From Arthrinium phaeospermum (lineage: Eukaryota; Ascomycota; Sordariomycetes; Amphisphaeriales; Apiosporaceae), in contig QYRS01000004.1 in assembly GCA_006503535.1 (NCBI GenBank), forward strand, positions 992,001 to 1,056,000: DNA of 64,000 bases. Direction: 5' to 3'. The translations under genes were made by a program, and so were the position numbers. Below are positions 22,656 to 34,286 of the stretch, one piece after another. Positions within the stretch are counted from its first letter, which is position 1; every line of letters starts with the position of its first letter. A model generated the notes under the pieces. The model searched no databases. It was not told where the DNA came from and saw only the letters and a program-made list of their open reading frames with translations.

Positions 22656-23372
22656 TCAACAAACTGACATGAACAACCCCAAGGCCACCGGCACATCGTT
22701 CTGCAAGTAGACCAGGTAAGTATCCGCACCCTCCGGCTCAGTAATGAGGTAAGTCAACGTCGACCCCGCCGGACACGCGAACCGATCCACCACGTACGAG
22801 TGTCCCGGCGAAATCTCCGTCTGGCCCAACGGCGTCGCGCCGCCCCCTATGCTGCTACCACCGCCGTTGTCGCTTCCATTGTTGTTGGACGACGACGACG
22901 CGCCGCCGAAATCGCCAAAGACGTCCGCCCACGTCGTGTCCAGCCCCGCGGCCCTGCCGAGCCGCGCGAACGCGACGCCGCCGCTGCCCGCAAAGTAGTA
23001 GCTCTCGGTGCCGTTGCTGCCGGCCAGCTGCGCCAGCGTCGGGAACGAGAAGAAGACCTTGCAGCTCTTGCCGGCGTAGGCGGCGGGGATCTCGACGTTG
23101 AAGAGGGTGCTGAAGTTCTGGGTGAGCTGGCCGAGGAAGGTGGGGCCGTAGGCCTTCGAGGGGTTGGTGCGGTCGACCGGGATCATGAGGTCCGGCTTCT
23201 CGTAGGCGGACCAGATGATGTTGGCGGGGCAGTCCTTGAAGGGTGGGTTGTTATCGTTGCTGCTGATGCTCAACTCAGAAGCGGAGGCACCGCCGGAGAG
23301 GGGATGAGGGCTGCCTTGACTCAGCGAGGCGAAGAGACCGCCAGTGAGAAGGAGGGCAAGGCGTGCCAGCAT
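22656..23372 (-). CDS. secreted But2 C-terminal-domain protein
   Basis: Small secreted or cell-surface fungal protein of the family named after the C-terminal domain of yeast But2; its molecular role is unclear. One exon, 238 aa. The ATG at 23372 starts a signal peptide (MLARLALLLTGGLFASLSQG); the frame is open upstream but has no earlier ATG. Family features are DLMIPVDRTNPSKAYGPTFLG, the FSTLFNVEIPAAYAGKSCKVFFSFP block, YYFAGSGGVAF and the C-terminal half with ISPGHSYVVDRFACPAGS. A Ser/Asn/Gly-rich insertion at about residues 155-180 is low complexity and probably a loop. No GPI signal or membrane anchor is visible at the C-terminus (LGLFMSVC). Confidence 0.75.
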   Translation of the reverse strand: MLARLALLLTGGLFASLSQGSPHPLSGGASASELSISSNDNNPPFKDCPANIIWSAYEKPDLMIPVDRTNPSKAYGPTFLGQLTQNFSTLFNVEIPAAYAGKSCKVFFSFPTLAQLAGSNGTESYYFAGSGGVAFARLGRAAGLDTTWADVFGDFGGASSSSNNNGSDNGGGSSIGGGATPLGQTEISPGHSYVVDRFACPAGSTLTYLITEPEGADTYLVYLQNDVPVALGLFMSVC

Positions 23373-24511
23373 ATTGAAGTAGAAGGACGAGAAAGGGAGT
23401 GGCGTTTGATCAGGAAGAGACAGATTCGTACAACAGAATGGCGAACGGATGGATGAAGTGTACGAAGTTGAGACAAGAAGACAGGATGACAGCCGGATTG
23501 AAGTAGGAATGAGTCCACAGACAGTCGGGTGCTTCCTTGGGTATGGCAAGAGGAAAGTGCCGAGCGAGAAGTCGAATATCCCCTTACACCAACCAAGTGG
23601 AAGGTACCACGGGGTAACCTTCCACGATTACGAACATACTACCGAGGGCTGCACATGCGATGCCATGGATCCTCCATGACTCGTCCATGATTACTTCATA
23701 GTTCATGCATTATCAGTGGTGAACGGGCGGTCAGCGATGGAATGATGTATCAGCTGATGGAATTGGAGGCAGGCGACGACAATTGCGGACATGCACTGTA
23801 TTACCTACATGTAGTTATTAGGCAGCGTTCGCTGCCAGTGTAGTATGCTTGCAACGGCGACGTGGACGTGTGCGACGACAGACACTGCTCGTATGAGCAA
23901 GTGATGATGATTCGATTCCCAGCAAAGCACGAACCTGCACAGCGACAGTAAGCGTGTTTATTACTTGATATTCAGTGGCAGATCAATTATTGTGGACAGA
24001 CACTGTTCAGATTACACCATCTAGAGCGCCTCAGGTACGAAGTGTTTTCTGCAGTAGTAAAACACGTTCAATCAACGAGAAGAGGGTTGTTGTTTGTTCA
24101 TTTGGTTTGTATTCATTGCTATCTCATTGCCCGAGGCATCTTGCGTTCCCCTAAGAAGAACACAAGACTGCAACCGGCGGGGGCCTCAAAGCGCCACTGA
24201 GCTCACCAAGTCAACTGCGTATGGGGTGCATTGATGGTAATGCTTGCCCTATCCGAGGCGGCTTAACTGCGGCGGCAGCAACATGACCTTCGTGCCTTCT
24301 GTAGTAGGCAAGTCTCTGTTGCAAATCGTTGCGCGCACGCAGCTCCCATACTCGGCGCAGCGCATGGGCAGATGGCAAAGCGTGTCTCATCAACTCCAAA
24401 ACATGGGTTGTTGAGGCAGCTGCTGCCTAGATAGTCTGTCCAGAGGATTGCCACTTGATAGGCTCACTCCTTCCGTCGTTGTAACTCAAATCATCAAGGG
24501 GTATCATTTCT
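23373..24511. other. intergenic, no gene seen
   Basis: About 1.1 kb. Left part is the promoter of the But2-domain gene, the right part the 3' flank of NOG2. Only short random frames were seen. Confidence 0.5.
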
Positions 24512-26739
24512 TCAAGCCGTGCTCTTCTTGCCAGCCTTGGCAACCTTCACCGCTGCCTTCTTGGCCTCCTCGATGGCCTCGTTATCACTGTCACTGTCGT
24601 CGTCGTCGAAGCCTCCGAAAGAGTCTTCGTCATCGTCCTTGGCTCCTGCAACAGCAACCTCGTCCTCATCCTCGTCAGGGCTATCACCATCATCGTCCAC
24701 TGCTTCTGTAGCAGGAACAACTTCAGGCTCATACTTTCTCTTCTTGGGCATCTCGCCCAGTCTTCCGGTACGTCCTGCCTTAAGGTCGCCTTCCTCTTCC
24801 TCGATGAAGGGCGCCGGCGTGAACCACGGTAGACGACCACGTGTGCTGGTATCTGGTTAGCATTGGTTGCGAAAAGAAACGAGGAATTGGTTAACACGTA
24901 CAAATCGTTCAAAACCATCTTGGCAACACTGTCAAGATCAGGCTCTCCGCCCTTGAGCAAACGTCCAGATTTCCGTGCAATCAGCTCCAAGAATCTTGTG
25001 TAGTCGTCGCCCCAGCCTTGGACTTGGTATGTCCTTTCGGCGTGATGCGGCTTAACGCGGTCTAGGACAGCACGGATGTACTGCTCCGGCTGCTCAACCT
25101 TCTCCAATCTCACCACACCACGAAGCAACAGGTCTTCGGGGGTATCGGTAGAACTGGGAGGAACAATACCGGGGCAGTCGATCAAGTAGATGCGCTTCAT
25201 CAGAGTGATGTACTGCCAGACCTTAGTCTCACCAGGAGTAGGAGAAACCTTGGCCACAGCCTTGGCCCGCAGAGTGTTGATCACACTGCTCTTGCCTACG
25301 GATGGGTATCCAACCAGGCCCACGGAGATCTGCTTGCGATCACTGTGGAGAATGCTGAACTGGCGCAGCAGCTGAATCAACGAACCCTTGCCGAAGGAGT
25401 TTGTGATGGAACTTCTGAAGGCAAGTGTCGGGTACTCCTTGCTTAATGCTTTCACCCATTGAGCCTATGCCTCATATTAGCATTTGTTGAATAGTTGTTG
25501 TGTAAAAGGAAAACAGGAATCTCGGATGTAGAGATGTGCGTGCCATGTCTAAGAACACTGCTACAAGCCATCCAAGAAGGACGGAGCAGGTTCAACTCAA
25601 TGGCACAGAGCGATCTTCGCGGAGGAACTTCAAGACGAAGTTCAACCAACTTGCCATCCGAAGACGACAAGCCTGAGTTCGAGATTTATTCTCCCAATGA
25701 CGTAACGGGTCCCTACCACTGAGCAAATAAAAATTTGCGGTAGACATCCTGACTTCAACGCATTGGGGTTCGATCACGAGGGGCAACAAAAGAAGTAAAG
25801 GGGCAACACTTACGCAAACTTTGGTAGGGACCAGGTCGACCTTGTTGAGCACGAAGATGAGATGCTTGTGAGGAGCCTCCTCCTTGATGTACTTCTCGAC
25901 ACTGCGGCACCGAGTTCCCATAGGGTCACGGGCGTCCAAGACGTGGAGAAGGACATCGGACGAGTCAATGACCTTGTACAACTCGTTCTGTAGACAGATA
26001 GTGGTTAGCGTCTGAAGAAGAAAAGGTAGTAAGGTGGGACGCGGAGGTTGCTTGAACTTACCCAGATACGCTTGCTCTGCCCCTTGTCGAACACGGGCTC
26101 GCTGTTCATCGACACCTGGCCATGCTCCGAAGGACGGGCATCAGCACCGCCATCCTCGATCTCGTTGGACATTCCGCTGAGCAGGCGAGCCTGTTCCAAG
26201 CGCTCTTGGTATGTGTCCATCGCCTTGTCGGCGCCTCCCGCCAGGTCCTCGATGCTGCTCGCGCCGATCTTGACGCGCTTCCGCGACGCCTTGGGCCCGA
26301 AGACCTCGGCGAAGGGGGACGTCTCGATGGTCATCTTGGCCTGGTGCTGCTTGAGCCCGTTGAGCTGGGAGCCGTCGTTGATGAGGGTCATAGGCAGCTT
26401 GTTGGTCTTGAGGAGCACCTGGTAGGGGTCCTTGGCGGACTGCTCGACGGCGTCGCGGAACGTCGCGAGCGAGTCCTGGGAGATGACACGGGTGTTGGTA
26501 AACCACTTGCGGTTCGGCTCGATGCGCGCGGTGGGGATGTCGCGGCTCTGGTGGACGGCGGCCTGCGTGATCTCACCGGCAGCGTTGCGCTGGGCCAGGC
26601 CGTGGGTGCGCACGTTGAGCTGCTTCACTCTCTTGGCCGAGCGGTAGAAGTTCTCGCCCTTGACCTTGAGGTTGCCGAAGCCATCGCCGGTCTTGCCCTG
26701 GCGTTCCCGCCGGCTCTGTTCTTTCTTGCCGGTACCCAT
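24512..26739 (-). CDS. NOG2: nucleolar GTP-binding protein 2
   Basis: GTPase needed for late assembly and nuclear export of the 60S ribosomal subunit, acting in nucleolus and nucleoplasm. Exons are 26739-26062, 25987-25814, 25464-24902 and 24845-24512, giving 582 aa. The N-terminal NGP1NT-type domain runs from about residue 30 ([19 protein letters not shown]). The GTPase motifs are circularly permuted: NKVD at 274-277 comes before the P-loop GYPSVGKSS at 336-344, and DCPGI follows at 380-384. [13 protein letters not shown] is restored by the last splice, which splits a Phe codon; this matches the family and fixes the acceptor. The C-terminus is acidic then Lys-rich, as usual for this protein. 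It starts about 600 bp from the divergent mS26 gene. Confidence 0.96.
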
Positions 26740-27341
26740 GATGATTGATGCTCAAGAGTAACACGTCCTAAAGAAGGGAGTGATGTAGGGGGAAAAAAGA
26801 TTTGCAAGTCAAGGCGAGAAACAAGACCTCGAGACTCTGCAGCTTGTATAGTGAAGGAGTATGGAAAGATTTTGCGGCTCCTGGGCAATTGGGAAAATGG
26901 GAATGGGCAAATGTTCTGGAGCTGTCTGTCGGACCCCACCACTCGCCAGAACTTTTTGACCGCCTGGAATTTTATTCTGCCGCCCAGCCTCCGACCTCTT
27001 CTGCATCAGAAAGAAAATCAAATCAGCCACATCGGACCCCAATGCCAGGGGAGCCGGTGGACCCTTGCGGTGGATTTCAATTGAACCAATCAATCACCGT
27101 ATCTGGGCGCACGTAAGCCACAGCCAGATATCGATTTTCGGGTCATTAACTTTTTGCTGCCAGCTAATGATCGATCATCGGATTGGGAGGCCGAAGTTCA
27201 AGCTGTCGAATCTGCATCTTTAGGACCTGGACCCTCGACGTTCAGCCCGACGAAGAACAGAGGCAATTCCGCGAAGTCATCCATCTATCCGCCTCTTCGA
27301 CTTGTGACCATTGTGGTCGCACCCCCGACACACCACCCACA
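26740..27341. promoter_or_regulatory. bidirectional promoter region, NOG2 / mS26
   Basis: This 602-bp spacer separates the ATGs of two divergent ribosome-related genes. No specific TATA box or known factor site could be assigned with confidence. Confidence 0.45.
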
Positions 27342-28313
27342 ATGGCTCCCACAATGCAGAGGGCCCTCTGCCGGGCAGCAGCGACCTCGACCGCCAGCAG
27401 CAGCAGCACCTCCTCCTTCCTCCTCACAACGGCCCGCCCCTTCAGCAGCGCCCCGACGAACCAAGCCGCCCAGCGGATACCCCCGGAGTCGCCCCTGTAC
27501 ATCAACGTGCCGACCCCGCCGCTGTCGCAAGCGGTCGAGGACCAGCGCCGCTCCCCGCTCTCGTACAAGGGCCACCTGCCGGTCCCGCGCCAGATCTTCA
27601 AGCAGCGCAAGGGCGAGCTGTCCAAGACCTCGCCCGAGTGGTTCCAAAAGTCCGCGCCCCAGCCCACCTCCGAGAAGGCCCTGGCCCCGACCAGCTCCGA
27701 GGGCGAGGCCTGGAAGCGGCGCATGGCCGCCGGCCGCCGCCGCAACATGCAAGAGGGCCTGACGGCGCTGTGGACGCGCACGCAGCGCACGACCGCGGGC
27801 CGCAAGGAGCAGTCCCGCAAGCACGACCTGGCGAACCGCGCCGCCATGAACGCGCCGCCGCACGAGTCGGACCGCCTGACCGCGCCGACGATCCCGGCCG
27901 TCGTGCTCGCCACCAAAGTCCCGCAGGACCCCCTTCGCCTCGACCAGGCCCTCGAGTCTGCCGCCCGGACGCGGGCCGTCGTCGAGGCCAAGTCGCAGGC
28001 CCGCCGCGACGCCCTGCAGCAGCTCTACATGGCCGCGCGGTCCTTCATCGTGACCGAGGCCGACCTCGAGAAGGCCGTCGAGGAGCAGTTCCGCCCCGAC
28101 TACTTCTCCAACAAGACCTCCCAGGGCTTCCCCGCCGCCAGCGTCTGGGACATTGACGGCGCGCCCCGCACCGTCTCCCAGATGATGGGCGAGGCCATCG
28201 GTACCAGCAACCGCGTGGTCAAGACCGACAGCAGCAACAAGACCGTCATGCGCCACCGCAAGATTGCCGAGGAGCTCACGGGCGGCGCCATGGACGACGC
28301 AAGCACCGACTAG
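27342..28313 (+). CDS. PET123: mitochondrial small-subunit ribosomal protein mS26 (PET123-like)
   Basis: Component of the mitochondrial 37S ribosomal subunit. One exon, 323 aa, from the ATG at 27342 (MAPTMQRALCRAAA). The first 40 residues are Ser/Ala/Arg-rich without acidic residues, fitting a mitochondrial presequence. SPLYINVPTPP and GHLPVPRQIFKQRKGELS are typical of the fungal protein. A long helical Arg/Lys/Ala-rich middle follows. The block LYMAARSFIVTEADLEKAVEEQF matches the conserved Pet123 region LYHxANEFIVTE. The frame is open upstream of 27342 but holds no earlier ATG. The antisense strand also carries a long open frame, which I attribute to high GC3. Confidence 0.85.
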   Translation: MAPTMQRALCRAAATSTASSSSTSSFLLTTARPFSSAPTNQAAQRIPPESPLYINVPTPPLSQAVEDQRRSPLSYKGHLPVPRQIFKQRKGELSKTSPEWFQKSAPQPTSEKALAPTSSEGEAWKRRMAAGRRRNMQEGLTALWTRTQRTTAGRKEQSRKHDLANRAAMNAPPHESDRLTAPTIPAVVLATKVPQDPLRLDQALESAARTRAVVEAKSQARRDALQQLYMAARSFIVTEADLEKAVEEQFRPDYFSNKTSQGFPAASVWDIDGAPRTVSQMMGEAIGTSNRVVKTDSSNKTVMRHRKIAEELTGGAMDDASTD

Positions 28314-28989
28314 ATAAAATGTACAATGGACAAGAACGACTCAAATATATAAAAAATTGTACAATTTTGGGTGCGATAGGCAGCCAGTCGTCATTGCCCC
28401 CTGGAACCTTCCACTGTGCCATGCCATTGGGCACAATCATTTAGATTACGGGATATGACATCTGACGACTCGCCAGAGGTTGTACGAGAGAGGCAAAAGA
28501 ACATGTATATTGACACGTAAGGGGGGGGGGGGGGGCCCAATGAAAGGGCGGACGGGGCGGAGCGAAGCATGTATTGTATCATTACCGCAATAGCATATGG
28601 GTATGGCTGGTTTGTCGTACTAATCGTGCATTATACCTGTCTATAAACACCTGTACATAAAAGTAAAAGAGACTATCGCCTGACTTGCCAATCTTATTTA
28701 AAATCTGTTATGCATTGATTGGTCTATCTTAAACAGATCGACCGAGCCTATGAACATATCAATCCCGTTGAACGCCAATCCCATGGTAAGCAATCGCAAT
28801 CTCAAGCCCGCATGACAGGCAGCGCCCTTGCTGCCTTCTTCGTATACCTACAACCATGACAAACCTCTCCTTCGCTCTTCCACCTCAGTCTTCGTCCCCT
28901 GGCAAAAGGCGAAAATGTCTCAGAAATGCAAATCTATCCTACAATAGCATCTTCTCTAGGTATCCCAACGTGATCACTCGTGTATCCGA
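28314..28989. other. intergenic between convergent genes
   Basis: A/T-rich spacer with no gene seen. It contains a run of 15 G at 28521-28535. Confidence 0.5.
28521..28535 (+). repeat. homopolymer of 15 G
   Basis: Uninterrupted G run followed by CCC in a 3' intergenic region. Its true length may be uncertain because of sequencing error. Confidence 0.8.
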
Positions 28990-31900
28990 TCACCGCTTCT
29001 CAACGAGCAAGACGTGCATGGCGACATAGGCCAAGATGACGAAAACGCCAGCAAAGATGCCCAGATTGATGACATCCCACCAGAGGGCGGCATTGTTGAA
29101 ACCGAAGCTGCTCAGAATGACAGCACCGGGAACCCGGATGTCCAGGCCGTACTTCTTGTCGACCAGATTAAGCTTCACTACCTCGTTGACGATCAGGCCC
29201 TCAAAGCCGTAGTGGAAGATGGACAGCGATTGCAGCCAGAGAGCCGAGGCGGGAATAGCATCGTGGTTGAGCAGCAGACCGGCGAACAGCAAAGAGAAGA
29301 GCATAACCAGCGAACCAACCAAGTTGGCAACGCTGCCGTCTTTGCAAACGATGCCGATGAACAGGCAGATTGCCGCCGCGGCCATGTTGAAGAGAACAAG
29401 GATCAGGAGGAAGGTAAAGAAGTGCTCTGCGTCTGCCACAAGGCCAGTCATGGGGTAAATTATGATACCCATCAGGATTGGAGGGATGATGCGCAGAGGA
29501 ACAACGTCGAAGAGCACCTTGGCGGCGAAATACGTAATGGGCGAGTAGTATCCATTGGCTCTCTCACGGACGATTAGGAGGCGTTCTGACGCAAACACGT
29601 TCAGGCTGGTCAATGTACTGAACCCGAAGAGTGCGAGGAGGAAGAAGAACAAGCCCAAACGGTTTTGGAAGCCAGGAATATCGTCAGTCAGGCCATAGAA
29701 CAAGAAACCCGAGAGGACGGCAAGAAGGATGGCGACGGCGTAATGCATCAGCATCAGCAGCGGATTCCGGTACAAGTTCTTCCACGTACGTCCCGACAGA
29801 ATGACGAACTGTCTCAGGTAGCTGGGACGAGCATAGCCCTTGCCGATAGCACTAATGAAGACATTAGGGCCCTCAGGCGAGTATCCGTTCTGGCCATTGA
29901 CATTTCGGGAGGTTTCAATTGCTTGATGGATCTCGTCGTGCGTATTAGCCGCAATGTCGGATTCGAAATACGCTTGGAACAAGTTATCCAAATCTGTTTC
30001 ACCTGAGGCCGACGGTGGCAAGTCGTGAGCCTCTTCGACATAGATCTGAGGCGGTGGCTGTGTTCGGAGCTTATATGCACCAATATCTTCTTCCACGTCC
30101 GATGACGCCGCAGTATCAGCGGTGTTCTTCCTGCGAGTATAGAGATCACGGTCTTGCTTCTGCTTGACAGAATCTCTCCGCTTTGTCCTGGGACGGCTTG
30201 ACGACGGGTCCGTAGAGATGCTATCGCCTGCAGTGCTATTCCCGGAGATACTAGCAATTGACTTGACGGCAGTAGTGCTGCTGGGTCCCACACTGGCGTT
30301 GTCTGCATTAAGCGTCCCGTCATCGTAGGGTTCAGATGTACCAGCGTGCATAGTCAGATCCACAAGGTAGTCGGCAATGTTGAAACCGGGAGGGCACGAG
30401 TATCCAATGCTGTCGAAGTATTCTTGGCAGTGCGCAAATGATCCAGAGTACACGGTTTTTCCCTTGGCCAGGAGCATCAATCGGTCGAATAGGGCGACAA
30501 TGTTGGAGCGAGGTTGATGAATAGTAAAGATGACGGTTCGCTTGTACGTCTTCGCCAGGGTGACGAGACATTCGACGACATTGTAGGCATTGTAAGCATC
30601 CAGGCCACTGGTCGGCTCATCGAGGAAAAGGATCGATGGGCTAGTAACGAGTTCACACGCGATACCGACACGTCGCTTCTCACCGCCCGAGATACCGCGA
30701 CCTTTGCCTTCTTCAGACCCGATCAGAGAGTCACGGATGTGATAGATGCCGAGTTGCTTCTCCACTTCCCATACCCTTTGCTCTTTCGCAGGGCGACCCA
30801 TTCCAGCTGGTAGTCGAAGCAGAGCCGAGGTCAAGATAGTTTCGTGCACCGTAAGCGTGGGGAGCATGGTGTCCTCTTGGTCGACGAAGCCAATGACGTT
30901 CTTGTAGTCCGTGTCCGGTACCTTCTCTCCATTGACGTAGAAGTCTCCGTTGACCTCGCCGCGCTTGTTCTTGCGAGCCAGTATGTCGAGGAAGGTGGTC
31001 TTTCCGGCTCCTGACGCGCCCATGATGGCCATGATCTCTCCGGGGTGAGCCATACCCTGTACGTTGTCAAGAATACGCTTTCCATTAAGGTCGTACGTCA
31101 CGTTTTCGAAGTATAGCGATGCTGGCTTATGGTCGGCCATAAGCTTCATGGCTTCGTCGTCGGAGTCGTCCAGAGAGATTTGGCCATACTTGAAGGACCG
31201 GCGTGATAGATACCACACCAAGAAGATAACAGCCACCAAAAAAAGCGAGCATCCAGCGATGACGCCGGCAATGAGAGGCGTGTTGATTTTCTTGATGGGA
31301 CGTTCGTAGCCAGGAACCTCGGTTACATGTAAGCATTCCCCAGACCGGCAAGTGAGCTCGATACTGGGGTCTCCGAACACGGCGTAGGAGAGCCTGTCCA
31401 GGGCAGGCTCCTTGAACTTGCACATGTTTTCGCCATTCTTCTTCTGCTCGCAGGAGAAACTGGCTGGGCCCGCAATTTCTTCCTTCAGCATGTCTGTCAG
31501 GTCGATGGAACCTTGCTGTCCGCAAAGCATGCGCCCAGGAACGCAAGCACACTCTGCTGTTTTGCATTGATAGTAAGTGCTGTTCTTTCCTTCGTTGAGA
31601 TCGGCGTGGGCTTCGCAGTCGGTGAGGTGGCAGTAGAACGATTCGACCTGGTCGATCCAGACTGTTTAAACAATAATCAGCAAAAGCATTTCACAGTCGA
31701 AGGAGAAGTGGGGGTTTCCACGTACATTGGAAATCGCAAAAGCCGTCTTCTTTCTCACAAGAGAAAGTCGCTTGCGGGATTTTCCCTTCGAGCATACTAA
31801 GGATCTTAGCATTGGTAATGTCGCACATCTGGTAGTTCTGCTTGACGACGTCGCCGGTCTGGTAGCAAACACCTCCGCCATCGTCGGTCTCCATGAGCGC

Positions 31901-32481
31901 GTTGCAGGCCTTGTTCTCGGTGCAGATGTTGCAGTTGATGCCGGTCCAGCCCTCGTCGCATTCACAGGTGTCGCCTTGTCGCATCGGTCGGTCTTTGCCT
32001 CGGGCAAGGGAGCCGCAAGCTGCAAGTTTCAAACATTAGTCGTCGCGATAAGCAAGGGTAAAGTTGTCTCCTCGGTAGAACGTACTGGGCTCAATGCAAT
32101 CATCGCCCCCAAAGCCCGGGGGGCAATCGCATTTTCCGTTATATTCCTTGCAGGGGGCGTATTGGCCGCAGGTGTAGGCGGGTAAGAGGCAGTTGAAGCT
32201 ATAGATTACAAGTCAACGATCAGCTTGCGCCACTCTAAGTTGGAAAGGTTACAGAGGAGAAAGCTTGATTCCAAAGGTTGCATCCGATGGAGTGGCACTC
32301 ACCAAGGAGGGCAGTCGCCAGATCGATCACCCATCAGCGCAAGTTGTGCTCGCATCATATCGACCTGCGTGTAGTTTGTCTGGGCCGAGACGAGAGATGG
32401 TGCGATAGCGGACGACAACAGAAAGCCCAGCGCCAGCGCCGTCTTCAGTATGCCCGTCGGCGACATGCTGGCCATCACCAT
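28990..32481 (-). CDS. ADP1: ABCG-type ABC transporter, ADP1 family
   Basis: Full-length homologue of yeast Adp1, a membrane ABC transporter with a Cys-rich outer domain; the substrate is unknown. Exons are 32481-32303, 32198-32086, 32019-31726 and 31661-28990, giving 1085 aa (yeast about 1050). A signal peptide ([23 protein letters not shown]) is followed by EGF-like Cys-rich segments ([24 protein letters not shown]). A first span lies at about residues 323-347. The nucleotide-binding domain has Walker [10 protein letters not shown] (410-418), signature SGGEKRR (from 520) and Walker [12 protein letters not shown] (from 540). A Ser/Thr-rich linker precedes the six C-terminal spans, where [13 protein letters not shown] is typical of ABCG proteins. 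All three introns are 64-104 nt with good donors. Three in-frame Met codons open the frame; the first was taken. Confidence 0.95.
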
Positions 32482-33941
32482 GACACTGCTTCGATTTGAT
32501 TCGGTAGCTCCAGGATGATAAGGCAGAAGATGTGAGATGCGAAATCGGATGTTGAGAGGTTGAAGGTGTTGTTGTTGTTCAGGAACGAGCGTTGAGGTAT
32601 TATGGATACTGCTGGTCTGAGCTGCTGCTTGCTGCTACTGCTGCTGCTACTGCTACTGTCTGGTTGTTGCTGGTGCACGACACAATGCAGCTGGCAAGGT
32701 GCCTGCGATTCTCTTCAACTGCAAGTTTCAGATGCAATCGTCGTCGGGTGCAGTAGTTACATAAATCATAAACGAGGTTGTATGAAGGTTTGGGAGAGAT
32801 CTGGGGTCTCGAAGAGACAATGTCAAGAATAACCTTCCTTCCCCACGGGATGCAGCCGAGATCCAAACATTGAACACTTGAGGCGACTAAAACTGGCCGA
32901 TGACACTGGCTTTGGTTCCCTCTTACCTGTCTTGGTTGGCGGGCCACGCTAGACCGGAGCAGCGCGCTCGGGTACCTTGAGAGCTTGGCAGGCAACCGTG
33001 GGCGATAACCAGATAGGCCCTCTGCCCACTAAAGATAACCTTAGAGCTGACGCCTCCCGCCTGTGCTTTGCCAGCAACTTCCACGGGCTATCTCAATCGA
33101 CTCTATGAACCTACTTCTTTTGGTATTTGTCGCCTCCTTTATCTAATCCGTCATAGAAGTATATCTCTATGAAAAAGCAGTGAATGACTCAATGATATAC
33201 TACGGGTATATTGGTTGACAGAACTTGACCAGGTGCCAGGAGTGATCGAAGATGGATGGATTGATTGATGGATGCCGAAGTCTGGAGGAGGGTCAGGTGG
33301 CTGAATCCGGTCGCGATGGGATGGGTGGGTGGTGCCAGAAGTTGCCTGCTGTGTCTTCCAGTGCAGGTTGTGGCTATGTAACCTCACACATGCAGGCAGA
33401 CAAGAGTGGGACGGATGGCAATTGATGCGGGACAAACTGGGGGTGGGGCAAGTCTGCAAGACGCACAGAACTCGCTTTCGGCTGGTTGTGCCAGCTTCTG
33501 GCCCTCCAGGTCTTCAAGCGTGTGACGCGCGCCTGCGCCTGTCCAAATGGGTTTCACGTTGCAGTGCGTTCTGCGGTGGACTTCTATCTCAGTAGTGGAT
33601 GCAGCTATCCGTCGTATATACACGTAAGATCATTCCTATTGACTACGCGTACACGATTCAATCCTGAGGAACTTTCCAAACATGGAAGTTGTTTTTAATC
33701 ATGGGGTATAGTTGTTGATGGGTAATCTGAAGGTATGTATGTACAAAAGAATCAGGAGGACTGTATCTTGTCCCTGTAAATAACAAATATCATTAGATGT
33801 GTAACCAGCTCCCCCAATGCTGATCAGCCGCAAATGAACGCCTAATCGGTACCTGGATGCATCCTCCTTTGATCGAGGGGCACACGTCGCCAGGCACCTA
33901 TGCAAATATTGAGTCTGTCTCTACTCCAACCAAAACTCCTT
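32482..33941. other. intergenic and ADP1 leader
   Basis: Holds the promoter and leader of the ADP1-like gene, with an imperfect CTG/CTA run at about 32615-32660. Nothing convincingly coding was found in the remaining 1.2 kb. Confidence 0.45.
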
Positions 33942-34286
33942 TTAGTGGATGTGTCCGTCCAGGGCCCATTGGCAAGCCCAGGGCCATCCCAGAATACAGG
34001 TCATGCCCGTGGCGTAGCTGTTTTCAGTGTGTCAGCAACTGTGTGGCAGGCATACGGAGCCAAGAAGAGGGGGAAGGGGGCTTGAAACTTACATGCCAAA
34101 GGTTTGCGCGCGCTTCGCAAACATCTTTCCCCAGTCGGCCTTTTGCGACTTGACGCCCATTGACGGCCGGAAGAGTCCCTGCAACTCCTGTCCGATACTG
34201 GAGTGTGCTTGGCGCAGAGGTCGCGCAGTGGAGAACAGACGCTTCGCGGCGACTTGTCGGGCTACTCGAGGGAATGCAGCAGACAT
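33942..34286 (-). CDS. small mitochondrial-type protein
   Basis: Family not identified. Exons are 34286-34093 and 34017-33942, giving 89 aa. The intron is 75 nt with donor gtaagt, branch gctgac and acceptor aacag. The first 25 residues (MSAAFPRVARQVAAKRLFSTARPLRQ) form a textbook mitochondrial presequence, including an RLFSTA cleavage-type motif. The remainder has a conserved-looking segment (KSQKADWGKMFAKRAQTFG) and one short hydrophobic stretch (YATGMTCILGWPWACQWAL), so a small inner-membrane subunit, possibly an accessory subunit of a respiratory complex, is the best guess. The role is inference only. The match of splice signals, phase and presequence makes a real gene likely. Confidence 0.65.

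Noticed and set aside
27285..28256. Minus-strand open frame of 323 codons opposite mS26
   Set aside because: Gly/Leu/Val-rich composition typical of antisense frames. The plus strand matches PET123.
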